Source of the DNA: Alphaproteobacteria bacterium UBA1301
Lineage (GTDB): Bacteria; Pseudomonadota; Alphaproteobacteria; Micropepsales; Micropepsaceae
Direction of reading: 5' to 3'
Assembly: GCA_002307725.1 (NCBI GenBank)
Contig: DBUB01000008.1
Location: forward strand, 32,329 to 96,328
Length of the DNA stretch: 64,000 nt
Shown here: piece by piece, positions 7,920-16,796 of the stretch
Position numbering within the stretch: position 1 is the stretch's first letter
Layout of the letters: the number at the start of each line of letters is the position of its first letter
Notes under the pieces: generated by a model
The model's database searches: none
What the model was told of the DNA's origin: nothing
What the model saw: the letters and a program-made list of their open reading frames with translations, nothing else
Translations under genes and position numbers: made by a program

Positions 7920-9464
7920 GTGAGCATGGCAACCGTGCGAATCTCACTAAAGTACAATATTCTGTCCAATTACACGGCGCAGATTTATGTTATGGCGATC
8001 GGTATCGTTATGGCGCCGGTCTATCTCCATTACATGGGGACGGAGGCTTACGGTCTTATCGGCTTTTTCACGATGATGACGGCGTGGTTCCAGCTTCTCG
8101 ACCTGGGGCTGACGCCGACGTTGGTGCGCGAGACGGCGCGCTACCGCGGCGGCGCGATCGGTGTCGATACCCTGCGAGTGTTCTTACGCACCTTGGAGGT
8201 GATTTTCGGGGTGGTCTCGATCACGGGGGCGGCGGCCATGATTCTGTTCGCCGGGCGGATCGCGACGCACTGGCTGCAAGTCAAGGAACTGCCCATTCAG
8301 CAAGTCGCACAGGCGGTGATGCTAATGGGATTGGCCGTGCCGATGCGCTGGATATCGGGGCTTTATCGCGGCGTCGTCAACGGTTTCGAACGCCAGGTCT
8401 GGCTCGGCGGATACAATATCTTCATCGCCACCGCGCGCTTCGTCGGTGTATTGGCGGTCTTCGGAACCTTGGGCGCCTCGCCGGTCCATTTTTTCGCGTA
8501 CCAACTCGTCGTCGCGCTGATCGAGTTGGCCGGCTTGGCGGCGATGACTTATAGCCTCGTGCGGCGCGGGTCTGGGCCAAGACAAAAGTTTTCCTTCAAG
8601 CCGCTGATGGGAAACCTGACATTCTCTCTGATCATCGCCTTCACGGCAACGGTGTGGGTGGTTGCTACGCAGACGGACAAGTTGATCCTCTCAAAGTTTT
8701 TGCCGTTGGCCGAATACGGCATGTTCTCTATTGCCGTGGTGGCGGCGAGTGCGATCAACGCCGCCGGCGGGCCATTTGGACAGGCCATATTGCCGCGATT
8801 GACAAAGCTTGCCGCCGAAAAGAACGAAGCTGGCGTGGCCAAACTTTATGGCGAAGCGACGCAAGCGGTTTGCGTACTCGTTGCACCCGCCGTCGCTATT
8901 CTGTGTTTTTTCGCTTCGCCAATTTTGCTAGCGTGGACGGGAAGACCGGATATTGCGCACCATGCCGCGCCCATCCTCAGTCTTTACGCCATCGGCAATG
9001 GTTGGGTCGCATTAGGTGCGCTCCCCTATTATCTTCAATATGCAAAGGGCGATCTGCGCCTGCACTTTATCGGCAATGTCCTGGTTGTAGCCTTGCTCCT
9101 GCCCTTGGTTTTCTGGGGCGCCACGCATTACGGTGGGGTCGGCACTGGCGCGGTGTGGGCACTGGTGAACGGGCTTTATGTGCTGTGTTGGATTCCCGTT
9201 GTTCATGCGAGAGTGTTTAAGGGACAACATTGGAAGTGGATGATACGCAATATCCTGCCCATCGCCGTCCCAACAGTGTTGGCGGGATGGGCGCTGGCCG
9301 CTCTCATAGCGTGGCCGGCCGGCCGCTGGGCGACATTAGCGGTCGCCGCGGCCGCAGGCGTTGTGTTGCTGGCGGTGGCAGGCTGCGGCTCGTCCATCGT
9401 GCGCCATAGAGTTATGATGCTGCTCGCGCCCCTGATAGCGCGTATAGCGAAGGAACGAGCATGA
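7920..9464 (+). CDS. wzx: Polysaccharide flippase (Wzx-like, MOP superfamily)
   Basis: The 514-residue protein is strongly hydrophobic along its length with about 12-14 predicted membrane segments. It opens ILSNYTAQIYVMAIGIVMAPVYLHYMG and has FQLLDLGLTPTLVRE, the first-helix pattern of polysaccharide flippases in the MATE/MviN superfamily. It would flip the undecaprenyl-linked repeat unit across the inner membrane. A start at GTG 7920 or the ATG at 7926 is possible. It overlaps the next gene by 4 bp (ATGA). Superfamily assignment is strong, and the Wzx role comes from the cluster, which also has Wzy and Wzz candidates. Confidence 0.85.
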   Translation: MSMATVRISLKYNILSNYTAQIYVMAIGIVMAPVYLHYMGTEAYGLIGFFTMMTAWFQLLDLGLTPTLVRETARYRGGAIGVDTLRVFLRTLEVIFGVVSITGAAAMILFAGRIATHWLQVKELPIQQVAQAVMLMGLAVPMRWISGLYRGVVNGFERQVWLGGYNIFIATARFVGVLAVFGTLGASPVHFFAYQLVVALIELAGLAAMTYSLVRRGSGPRQKFSFKPLMGNLTFSLIIAFTATVWVVATQTDKLILSKFLPLAEYGMFSIAVVAASAINAAGGPFGQAILPRLTKLAAEKNEAGVAKLYGEATQAVCVLVAPAVAILCFFASPILLAWTGRPDIAHHAAPILSLYAIGNGWVALGALPYYLQYAKGDLRLHFIGNVLVVALLLPLVFWGATHYGGVGTGAVWALVNGLYVLCWIPVVHARVFKGQHWKWMIRNILPIAVPTVLAGWALAALIAWPAGRWATLAVAAAAGVVLLAVAGCGSSIVRHRVMMLLAPLIARIAKERA

Positions 9465-10429
9465 GTGAGGTTGTACCCAGGCCAAAGGTTTCGGTGTGTG
9501 TAGCGACCTATAATCAGCGCGCCTATATCAAGGATTGTCTGCTGAGCGTGCTGATGCAAGGCTGTGACGCCGAGCTGGAAATTCTTGTCGGCGACGATTG
9601 CTCGACGGACGGCACTGGCGAAATCGTTCGTGAAGTTGCGGCCGCTTATCCGGGACGCCTCATTGCGCCAAGGCGTGAGCGAAATCTCGGTGGGTCGAGG
9701 AACTACCTCGATCTCATAGCACGCGCGACCGGCGATTTTATCGCCCATCTCGACGGAGACGACTACTGGATGCCTGGAAAGTTGGCTGCCCAAGTCGAAT
9801 TCTTCCGGGCGCATCCGGAATGCGCCGCCGTCTATACCAATGCGGTTGTCATTAACGAGGGCGGAGAGTTGGTCGGCGCATTCAACAACCGTCAACCGCC
9901 GGTGTTCGACACAGACTATCTTCTGCGTGGCGGTAATTTTCTAAATCATAGCTCGATGCTTTACCGCGCGGACCTGAAACAGCACCTCCTGGCCATCGAC
10001 GGCGAGTACATCGACTACCGGATGCATCTGCGCCTGTCGCGGCATGGCTTGTTGGGTTATGTAAACCAGATACTTGTGGCGTACCGCTCCGGCGTTGCAA
10101 CATCCATGCTACAAAAGTCGTCCGACAGAGTACTTGAATTATACTGGGAAGCTATTCGCGATCCTCATCTCGAGGGCTTGGCCCGCAATGCGCAAAAACG
10201 CGTCGCAGCGAAGTTCTTCACGGTCACGGTGTACGGCCAACTTGCAAAAGGCAGAGTTTCTAGCGGGTTGAATTGGGCGCGCCGAATCTGGTTCGATTCC
10301 GCTCGAGATGCGCCCATAATTGTCTTAAAAGGTATTCTAGAAAGTGTAATGTTGTTTCTCACTACGCTGTGGCATAAAGTCGGCAGACGCAGTCGAAGGC
10401 AGAGGGCGAACGTGGTTTATTGGCGATAA
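9461..10429 (+). CDS. Family 2 glycosyltransferase
   Basis: The 322-residue protein has a GT-A fold with KVSVCVATYNQRAYIKDCL at the N-terminus, GDDCSTDGTGEI as the nucleotide-binding segment and AHLDGDDYW as the DxD-type metal site. The C-terminal third is more basic and has a hydrophobic stretch (IIVLKGILESVMLFLTTLW) that may touch the membrane. It starts inside the wzx stop (ATGA overlap). The enzyme would add one sugar to the lipid-linked repeat unit on the cytoplasmic face. Donor and linkage cannot be read from the sequence. Confidence 0.85.
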   Translation: MSEVVPRPKVSVCVATYNQRAYIKDCLLSVLMQGCDAELEILVGDDCSTDGTGEIVREVAAAYPGRLIAPRRERNLGGSRNYLDLIARATGDFIAHLDGDDYWMPGKLAAQVEFFRAHPECAAVYTNAVVINEGGELVGAFNNRQPPVFDTDYLLRGGNFLNHSSMLYRADLKQHLLAIDGEYIDYRMHLRLSRHGLLGYVNQILVAYRSGVATSMLQKSSDRVLELYWEAIRDPHLEGLARNAQKRVAAKFFTVTVYGQLAKGRVSSGLNWARRIWFDSARDAPIIVLKGILESVMLFLTTLWHKVGRRSRRQRANVVYWR

Positions 10430-10453
10430 CGTTCAGTTAGAGTTGGTCTTAGT

Positions 10454-11437
10454 TCAGAACGCGTCTTTCAAAAAACTACCCCACCCGGCCGAGTAACGAA
10501 AATAGCGCTGCGAAAGCAATTCTACAAACGCATACCATAACTTAACTTTTTGATGTTCGCGCAGCCAAATTCGATTTTCGATATGCCTTATCTTCTCGCT
10601 CAAAGGCGTTTCTAAGTTCTTCCAATGCTGACCGCCCGTATGAGGCCGTAATCTTTCTCTCGCTGCTCTATATTGCTCGGCAACCAAGCGATATTTTGCA
10701 GTAGCAAGCGCACGGCCGTCGGACCTTGCCGACTCCACACGGTCCAGCTGCGTTCGCCGTACTCCGCCAATCTGATTACTAGCGTGTTGTCGATATTGCA
10801 CAAGTGGTTCACGCACGGGCTGCAAGTTCGAAAGGCCCGCTATAAGGAGCGCAATCCATCCGTCGTGGATCCACCCTTCGGGTATTGGACAAATCTGTGG
10901 CACAAACTTAGAACGAAACGCCATTGCCGCTCCAGTGACCACATTGTGCTTCAGCAATACCTTTAGGCTACCTCCCTCCGCATCCATCTGCCGCTGCTGC
11001 GCGCGATCAAAGCCAGCCGAGCGCCACATCCGGTACCCCAAGCTTTTCAGTGTATGATCAACCACGTCCGCATCGGAAAAAACCGCGCCCGCCTCGGGAC
11101 GCGCTGCAAACTTCGCCACCATCAGGGCAATCTTGTCGTCCCGCCACACATCATCCTGATCGCTCAAAAAGATGATGTCGCCGGAGCACAAACGAATGGC
11201 GCGCTCGAAGTTCTTCGTTGTACCTAGGTTCCGCTCGTTTTCGTGCCATTTGATAGGAAACGGAGCCGTCTTCGAAAACTGCTTGACGATCTCGCTCGTC
11301 GCATCAGTTGAGCCGTCATCGCATATAACAACCTCATCCGGAGGCCTTATTTGGCGAGCATAGCTGTGAAGCTGTTCGGCAAGATATTTTGCGCCGTTGT
11401 ACGTGCACAATGCGATAGAAATTCTGCAGTCTGACAT
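10454..11437 (-). CDS. Family 2 glycosyltransferase, inverted in the cluster
   Basis: About 327 residues beginning MSDCRISIALCTYNGAKYL; the longer frame starting at 11461 adds eight unlikely residues. CDDGSTDATSEI and IIFLSDQDDVW are the GT2 donor and metal motifs, and WIHDGWIALL is typical of rhamnosyltransferase-like members, which fits the nearby dTDP-rhamnose genes. It is the only gene on the minus strand among the plus-strand transferases and is bordered by AT-rich DNA, suggesting insertion or inversion after the rest of the locus was assembled. Its donor is inferred only. A 24-bp gap separates it from the convergent gene on the left. Confidence 0.82.
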   Translation of the reverse strand: MSDCRISIALCTYNGAKYLAEQLHSYARQIRPPDEVVICDDGSTDATSEIVKQFSKTAPFPIKWHENERNLGTTKNFERAIRLCSGDIIFLSDQDDVWRDDKIALMVAKFAARPEAGAVFSDADVVDHTLKSLGYRMWRSAGFDRAQQRQMDAEGGSLKVLLKHNVVTGAAMAFRSKFVPQICPIPEGWIHDGWIALLIAGLSNLQPVREPLVQYRQHASNQIGGVRRTQLDRVESARSDGRALATAKYRLVAEQYRAARERLRPHTGGQHWKNLETPLSEKIRHIENRIWLREHQKVKLWYAFVELLSQRYFRYSAGWGSFLKDAF

Positions 11438-11660
11438 TCGAATCCCCGGTTCGAATTTCAAGCATAAGTGAAGGTACTAAATCAGAGTACCGACGATTCA
11501 GTTATTCGTAGCTTATACTCGGCTTTTGCGGACCTGCCAAAACCATGTAGCGATGTCCACTTGCCCCATAAATCTACAGGTCATATAATTCCTCGGCATT
11601 ATTCTAACCTCTAGCACGACCTGAAATGGCAAAAAAGATGGTATTTTGCTGGAGGGAAAA
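11438..11660. promoter_or_regulatory. AT-rich divergent spacer with inverted repeat
   Basis: This stretch separates the inverted transferase from the polymerase gene and must hold promoters for both. GGTACT (11473-11478) and AGTACC (11486-11491) form a perfect 6-bp inverted repeat with a 7-base loop. GGAGGG (11651-11656) is a good ribosome site for TTG 11661. The composition is visibly richer in A and T than the neighbouring genes. I could not fix a promoter. Confidence 0.4.
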
Positions 11661-12665
11661 TTGAGCACTGCGATAGCAGAAATTCAACAAAAAATCGTCC
11701 GCCCAAGCCCCGGCGCAGTTGCACTGGGTGTGATGACTTGTGTCTTTGCCGTTGCTGCCGGGTACGGCTGGCTAGGTGAAAGCCGCGACTATAGCAACTA
11801 TCTAAGCGTCTACAACGCGCTCACGCCTACCAGCCATTTGTCCAGTTTTCGATTCGAACGCGGATACATGTTTGCATCATGGTTCTGCAAAATCTACATT
11901 GGCATGAGTTTTACCCAATATTATACTATACTTGTTGCTATTTCTCTCGCTTTGAAATTCAGACTCATTTGGAAGCACACGTCGGCGCCCATCGTCGCAG
12001 CAATCATCTATCTCCTACTCCTGTATCCGTTCTACGAGTACACACAAATGCGAGCTGCAATTGCTTACGCATTTGCTTACGCTGCGATAGACAAGTATCT
12101 GGATGGGCGCCGGGAAACTGCACTTTTGTTGGCCATCGTTGCAGTTCTATTTCATAACAGCGCAATTGCGTTGGTGGCCGGGGCTATAATGGTGCTGCTT
12201 GTTTCTAAACGTCCGCCGATTTTTGTCGCCGGATTGTTTGCTGCAATGGCTATAATTTCGTCATTCATGATCTCACCTTTGATTCCCAACCTGCAACTAG
12301 CGAGCCCTCTGATCGCCGCGTATATGGACAAAGGATTGTACCATGCGCCACCTTTGCTTTACGGACGAAATGTAATTCTCTTGTTCATTCTCGTATGCAG
12401 CACGATATTTCTGCGGCCGTGGCAAACACAAAGGGATGGTTTTTTCTATTACCTGAACTTCTGGGCCCTTATGTCGTTCCTTGCATTGCTGAGGATTCCT
12501 GTGTTCGCATTCAGAATTTCTGAAGCATTTATTTTTTCATTTTTCTTATTTACGTTTCGGTTCGATAATTCTCACCAGAGCCGTATTCCGGTGGTGTTAA
12601 TGATACTTTTCAGTGGTAAAATGATTTATACAGCCATTAGCGATGGATGGATAATGGTGCCGTAA
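11661..12665 (+). CDS. wzy: EpsG-like O-antigen/exopolysaccharide polymerase (Wzy)
   Basis: About 334 residues, mostly membrane-spanning (roughly ten segments), with the EpsG-like pattern of an early periplasmic loop containing ESRDYSNYLSVYN, then FERGYMFASWFCKIY and FYEYTQMRAAIAYAFAYAAI. It would link repeat units on the periplasmic side. I choose TTG 11661 because GGAGGG lies four bases upstream; TTG 11646 is an alternative that adds five residues. The gene is AT-rich relative to its neighbours, which is common for wzy genes exchanged between strains. The call rests on topology and motif style, as these proteins are poorly conserved. Confidence 0.7.
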   Translation: MSTAIAEIQQKIVRPSPGAVALGVMTCVFAVAAGYGWLGESRDYSNYLSVYNALTPTSHLSSFRFERGYMFASWFCKIYIGMSFTQYYTILVAISLALKFRLIWKHTSAPIVAAIIYLLLLYPFYEYTQMRAAIAYAFAYAAIDKYLDGRRETALLLAIVAVLFHNSAIALVAGAIMVLLVSKRPPIFVAGLFAAMAIISSFMISPLIPNLQLASPLIAAYMDKGLYHAPPLLYGRNVILLFILVCSTIFLRPWQTQRDGFFYYLNFWALMSFLALLRIPVFAFRISEAFIFSFFLFTFRFDNSHQSRIPVVLMILFSGKMIYTAISDGWIMVP

Positions 12666-12666
12666 C

Positions 12667-13641
12667 ATGGCTTTGATGGACTGCAAAACAGACATTGTTA
12701 TCGTCAACTGGAATTCTGGGCGCTATCTGGCCGAGTGCGTCGACTCCATTCGGACCTTCGGCGGCGATGCGCTGGGGAAAATAGTTGTCGTTGATAATGG
12801 TTCTACGGACAACTCGTTGGCCATCGACGGCGGCGGCATTTCTCTCGAAGTCATCCGTGCGGGCAAAAACCTCGGCTTCGCCAGGGCCTGCAATCTCGGG
12901 GCGTCGCAGTGCGCTTCGCCCTACGTTCTGTTTTTGAATCCCGACGCAAGGCTGATGGACGCCACGCTCGACAAAACATTGGCGTTTATGGAGAGCGACG
13001 CCGCAGCGATGATTGGAATATGCGGCGTGCGGTTGGTGGACGAGGACGGCAAGGCGCATCGTCATTGCGCTCGCTTGCCGGAGGCGCGCATATTCGTCGG
13101 GCGCGCAGTGGGGCTGGAGGGCGTCTTTCCCAGTTTATTTCCCGCTTTCTACTTACGAGACTTCGATCATCTGACAAGCCGCGCCGTCGATCAGGTCATC
13201 GGTGCTTTTTTTCTGGTAAGGCGACACTTGTTTGGCAGGCTGGGCGGATTCGACGAACGCTTCTTTGTCTATTTTGAAGAGGTCGATTTTACATTGCGCG
13301 CCAAGAAATCCGGCTGGTCCACCTGGTATCTGGCCGAAGCGGTCGCCTTCCACAAAGGCGGTGGCACGTCTGAGCAAGTAAAGGCTCATCGCTTGTTTTA
13401 TTCCATGCGCAGCCGCATGCTTTACGCCATGAAACACTTCTCGCCAGGTGGGGCCGCCACCGTCATCGCACTAGCATTGTTCGTCGAGCCCATCGCGCGG
13501 CTGGTCCGCGCCGTGTTACGCGGTTCCGGGCAGGAATTTGCCGATACACTCCGTGGATATGGTATGATTTGGAAAAATGTGCCTGTGCTTATGCGTCCTA
13601 TTCTAAACTATCACGATGTGCAGATGCGGCGTCATGATTGA
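12667..13641 (+). CDS. Family 2 glycosyltransferase (WbbL-like)
   Basis: The 324-residue protein opens TDIVIVNWNSGRYLAECVDSI, has VVDNGSTDNS and LFLNPDARL as donor and metal motifs, and then GAFFLVRRHLFGRLGGFDERFFVYFEEVDF, a block typical of the WbbL-type rhamnosyltransferase branch. The gene follows wzy by a single base and overlaps the next gene by a few bases, so it is in a tight operon. A dTDP-rhamnose donor is plausible because rmlACDB is in the same locus, but this is inference. A short hydrophobic segment near residue 265 may anchor it to the membrane. Confidence 0.85.
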   Translation: MALMDCKTDIVIVNWNSGRYLAECVDSIRTFGGDALGKIVVVDNGSTDNSLAIDGGGISLEVIRAGKNLGFARACNLGASQCASPYVLFLNPDARLMDATLDKTLAFMESDAAAMIGICGVRLVDEDGKAHRHCARLPEARIFVGRAVGLEGVFPSLFPAFYLRDFDHLTSRAVDQVIGAFFLVRRHLFGRLGGFDERFFVYFEEVDFTLRAKKSGWSTWYLAEAVAFHKGGGTSEQVKAHRLFYSMRSRMLYAMKHFSPGGAATVIALALFVEPIARLVRAVLRGSGQEFADTLRGYGMIWKNVPVLMRPILNYHDVQMRRHD

Positions 13642-14581
13642 AAAGGATATTTGGGAAAGAATACGTTGCCCGGCTTGCCACGCAGGCCGCTTGACGCAGG
13701 CGGAACACACCGCGCTCTGTCCGAATTGCGGCGTTCGATATCCTATATCTGCCGGGCGACCGGTGCTGCTCTGTCCAGATAATGCGCTCTTTTCCATCGA
13801 CGACTATGTACGTACGGTTCCGCCAGACGACGCACCGCGTTCCGCATTGGCGCGTCTCGTTCCGAGTCCTTCTGTCAATCTATCACGCGATAGTACCCTC
13901 TATGCTATGCGTGACCGTCTCGACGGAATGGGCGATTGTACTATTCTTGTTGTCGGTAGTGGACGACAGCGCGGCTGGCTAACGCCGCTGATGCAAGCCA
14001 AGAGGCCGCACGCGCTGGTCTACACCGACATCGATTTAGGCGCCGATGTGGACATCTTCTGCGACGGCCATGACTTGCCCTTTGTCGACGGCAGCTTCGA
14101 TGCCGTGATCACGACCGCCGTGCTCGAACATGTGCTGTACCCGGAGCGCGTAGCATTGGAAATCGGCCGTGTGCTGAGAACCGGGGGGGTGCTTTATTCG
14201 GAACTGCCCTTCATGCAGCAGGTTCACGAAGGGGCATATGATTTCACGCGATACAGCCTCTCTGGTCATCGTCGCTTGTTCCGGCAATTCGCCGAACTGC
14301 AGAGCGGCATGGCAGCCGGGCCGGCGACGGCTCTGGTGTGGGCCATCGAGAATTTCGCCCTTGCCTTCTTTTCCGGTCGCCATGCGCGCCTTATGGCCAA
14401 GGTCGTGGTCAGATGTTTGTTTTTCTGGCTGAAATATTTTGATTATCTGCTTGTTCGGCGCCCCGAGGCGATGGACGGTGCTTCCTGTACATTCTTCTTA
14501 GGCATCAAGAGCGACAAACCGGTTGATGATGCGGACATCATCCGGCACTATGTCGGCGCCAAACACCTTCAACACGTGTAG
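13634..14581 (+). CDS. Zinc-ribbon class I methyltransferase
   Basis: About 315 residues. The first 45 form a small zinc ribbon (IRCPACHAG then ALCPNCGVRYP, two C-x-x-C pairs) of the Trm112-like kind. A SAM-binding domain follows: ILVVGSGRQRG as motif I, YTDIDLG as the acidic second strand, and FDAVITTAVLEHV as the core of a type 11 methyltransferase. I prefer ATG 13634 over 13616 because it overlaps the upstream gene by only 8 bp. It probably methylates a sugar of the repeat unit or a lipid-linked precursor; the substrate is unknown. The C-terminal part contains a hydrophobic helix (ALVWAIENFALAFF). Confidence 0.75.
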   Translation: MIEKDIWERIRCPACHAGRLTQAEHTALCPNCGVRYPISAGRPVLLCPDNALFSIDDYVRTVPPDDAPRSALARLVPSPSVNLSRDSTLYAMRDRLDGMGDCTILVVGSGRQRGWLTPLMQAKRPHALVYTDIDLGADVDIFCDGHDLPFVDGSFDAVITTAVLEHVLYPERVALEIGRVLRTGGVLYSELPFMQQVHEGAYDFTRYSLSGHRRLFRQFAELQSGMAAGPATALVWAIENFALAFFSGRHARLMAKVVVRCLFFWLKYFDYLLVRRPEAMDGASCTFFLGIKSDKPVDDADIIRHYVGAKHLQHV

Positions 14582-14589
14582 ACGGCTCA

Positions 14590-15666
14590 ATGAAACCATC
14601 CGACTGGTCTATTCTGGTGTTGAGCCGACATGCACCGCAGGCTGCCAGTAGCCGACTGCGCACCTTTCAATACATTCCTTACCTTGAGGCTCAAGGCGCA
14701 TCCGTCACTGTTGCTCCCTTTTTTGACGAAGCTTATTTGAGCGGTTTTTACAGATCCGGCGGTCGCAGACCGTTCGACGTCATGCGCGCTTATGCGCGGC
14801 GCGCGGCAGCTTTGGCGAAGATGCGCCGTGCTTCAGTTGTCTGGATCGAAAAGGAGCTGTTCCCGTTTCTCCCGGGTTTTGTCGAATCTTTGCCAGCATG
14901 CCTAGGTGTTCCCTATGTCGTGGATTATGACGACGCCACATTTCACAGCTATGACAACAGCGCCAATCCGCTGGTGCGTCACGTGCTCGCAAACAAGCTC
15001 GATCCACTGCTTCGCGGCGCGCGGGCCGTCACCGTGGGCAACGCTTATCTTGAAACTTATGCCCGCGCCCATGGGGCAAAGTCTATCGTGCGCATTCCGA
15101 CCGTGATCGACCTTGCGCGTTACATTCCCAGGGCTGAGCCGACGGCGGATGAGATTCGCGTGGGATGGATCGGCACCCCGGCAACAATGAAATATCTGGA
15201 ACTTTTGCGCGCGCCGCTCCAAGACATCTCCAAGACATACAAAATCCGCCTGGTGACCATCGGCGCAGGCCCATTGGTCGATTTTGGCGTCCCGCTCGAA
15301 CAGCATGCCTGGTCGGCCGATACCGAAACGGCGCTTTTGAGCACGCTGCATATTGGCGTGATGCCGTTGCCGGACGCGCCGTGGGAACGTGGCAAGTGCG
15401 GCTACAAGCTGATCCAATATATGGCGGCAGCACGCCCGGTGATTGCGTCGCCCGTTGGTATGAATGCGGATATTGTCACTGCGGATGTCGGCATCCTTGC
15501 CGGCGATCAGGCGGCGTGGTCTGCCGCCTTGACGTGGCTCGCTGGCAATGCTGAATTGCGCTGCCGTATGGGTATCGCTGCGCGTGCGCGGGTTGAGACA
15601 TTTTTTTCCCTTCAGGTTATGTCGCCGACGATTGGCGCGCTGCTCTCGAACATCGCCTTCGGATGA
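14590..15666 (+). CDS. Family 4-like glycosyltransferase
   Basis: The 358-residue protein has a GT-B layout: an N-terminal domain from WSILVLSRHAPQAASSRLR to about residue 185, then a donor domain from IRVGWIGTPATMKYL. The C-terminal block GKCGYKLIQYMAAARPVIASPVGMN corresponds to the E-x7-E region of GT4 enzymes in weakened form. It begins 8 bp after the methyltransferase and ends in an ATGA overlap with the next transferase. It should act in the cytoplasm on the growing repeat unit. The superfamily is clear; donor sugar and acceptor are not. Confidence 0.8.
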   Translation: MKPSDWSILVLSRHAPQAASSRLRTFQYIPYLEAQGASVTVAPFFDEAYLSGFYRSGGRRPFDVMRAYARRAAALAKMRRASVVWIEKELFPFLPGFVESLPACLGVPYVVDYDDATFHSYDNSANPLVRHVLANKLDPLLRGARAVTVGNAYLETYARAHGAKSIVRIPTVIDLARYIPRAEPTADEIRVGWIGTPATMKYLELLRAPLQDISKTYKIRLVTIGAGPLVDFGVPLEQHAWSADTETALLSTLHIGVMPLPDAPWERGKCGYKLIQYMAAARPVIASPVGMNADIVTADVGILAGDQAAWSAALTWLAGNAELRCRMGIAARARVETFFSLQVMSPTIGALLSNIAFG

Positions 15667-16796
15667 TAGGTATGCCAAGACGCCGCAGAATTGCCATTGT
15701 CGCGAACACGAGTTGGTATCTTTATAACTTCCGGGCAACCCTAATGCGTGCGCTTCGCGAGGCGGGGCACGATGTCGTGGCGATTGCACCTACTGACGGG
15801 TTCAGCGCAAAGATCGCAGAAGAAGGCTTCGTCCATCGGCACTTTCCGCTCGACCCGGCAGGTACCAATCCGCTCTGCGAGCTGGGTAGCGTTCTAGCCT
15901 TGCGACGCCTCCTGCGCGATGAGCGGATCGACATGGTTCTGAGTTTTACGCCCAAGGGCAATATTTACTCTGGTCTCGTACTGCACCGTCACATGCGCTT
16001 CATTGCTAATGTCTCCGGCCTGGGCCGCGCCTTCGCCAACGGCTCGCGGCTCGAATGGCTGATGGGGTTCCTCTTCAGGCGCGCTTTAGGGCGGGCTTGT
16101 GCGGTGTTGTTCCAAAATGGCGACGACATGCAATTGCTGGTCGCAAACCGTATCGTCGGCGAAAGTACGGCCTTTCGTATTCCAGGTTCAGGTGTGGACC
16201 TGCAAAAATTCGTTCCGCGCGACGAGAAACCTGATCGTACGGAGCCCGGCCTCGTGTTCCTATTGTTTGCACGTCTCTTGCGCGCCAAAGGCGTCGGTTA
16301 TTACGCCGAGGCCGCGCGGCGCATCAAAGCACGCCATCCCGATATGGTCTTCCGCGTGTTGGGGCCGTTGGAGCCAAGCAGCGCTGGCGTTCCCGAACGG
16401 GCGCTGAGATCGTGGGAACAAGAAGGCATAATTGAATATGTCGGCGTCGCCAACGATGTTCGCCCCCATCTTGCGAACACGGATTGCGTCGTTCTTCCAA
16501 CCTATTACCGGGAGGGCGTGCCGCGTTCGCTGCTCGAAGCTGCGGCGATGAGCAAGCCTCTTGTCACGACCGACGTCGCGGGCAGCCGCGATGCTGTGGA
16601 GGATGGCATAACTGGATTTCTATGCCGAGCACAGGACACCGACAGCCTCGTTGCATCGCTGGAGAAATTCATCGCCCTGCCACCCGCTGAACGCCTGGAA
16701 ATGGGCCAACGTGGGCGCGCCAAGATGGAAGCGGAATTCGACGAAAAGTTCGTTATTGATCGCTATCTAGACCTCGTTTCCAAAACTGTACCTTGA
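15663..16796 (+). CDS. Family 4 glycosyltransferase (PglA/WbnK-like)
   Basis: The 377-residue GT-B enzyme starts RIAIVANTSWYLYNFRATLM and has FTPKGNIYSGLV, then FLLFARLLRAKGVGYY as the start of the donor domain and PTYYREGVPRSLLEAAAMSKP as the full E-x7-E retaining motif. This arrangement is seen in GT4 enzymes that extend lipid-linked N-acetylhexosamine acceptors. Translation is likely coupled to the gene before it. Its 3' end overlaps the convergent wzz by 44 bp, so the two transcripts run into each other. Family assignment is strong; sugar specificity is open. Confidence 0.85.
   Translation: MIGMPRRRRIAIVANTSWYLYNFRATLMRALREAGHDVVAIAPTDGFSAKIAEEGFVHRHFPLDPAGTNPLCELGSVLALRRLLRDERIDMVLSFTPKGNIYSGLVLHRHMRFIANVSGLGRAFANGSRLEWLMGFLFRRALGRACAVLFQNGDDMQLLVANRIVGESTAFRIPGSGVDLQKFVPRDEKPDRTEPGLVFLLFARLLRAKGVGYYAEAARRIKARHPDMVFRVLGPLEPSSAGVPERALRSWEQEGIIEYVGVANDVRPHLANTDCVVLPTYYREGVPRSLLEAAAMSKPLVTTDVAGSRDAVEDGITGFLCRAQDTDSLVASLEKFIALPPAERLEMGQRGRAKMEAEFDEKFVIDRYLDLVSKTVP

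Noticed and set aside
7804..7923. Small gene of 39 codons before wzx
   Set aside because: It has no ribosome site and no known relative; the GTGA overlap with wzx could be chance.
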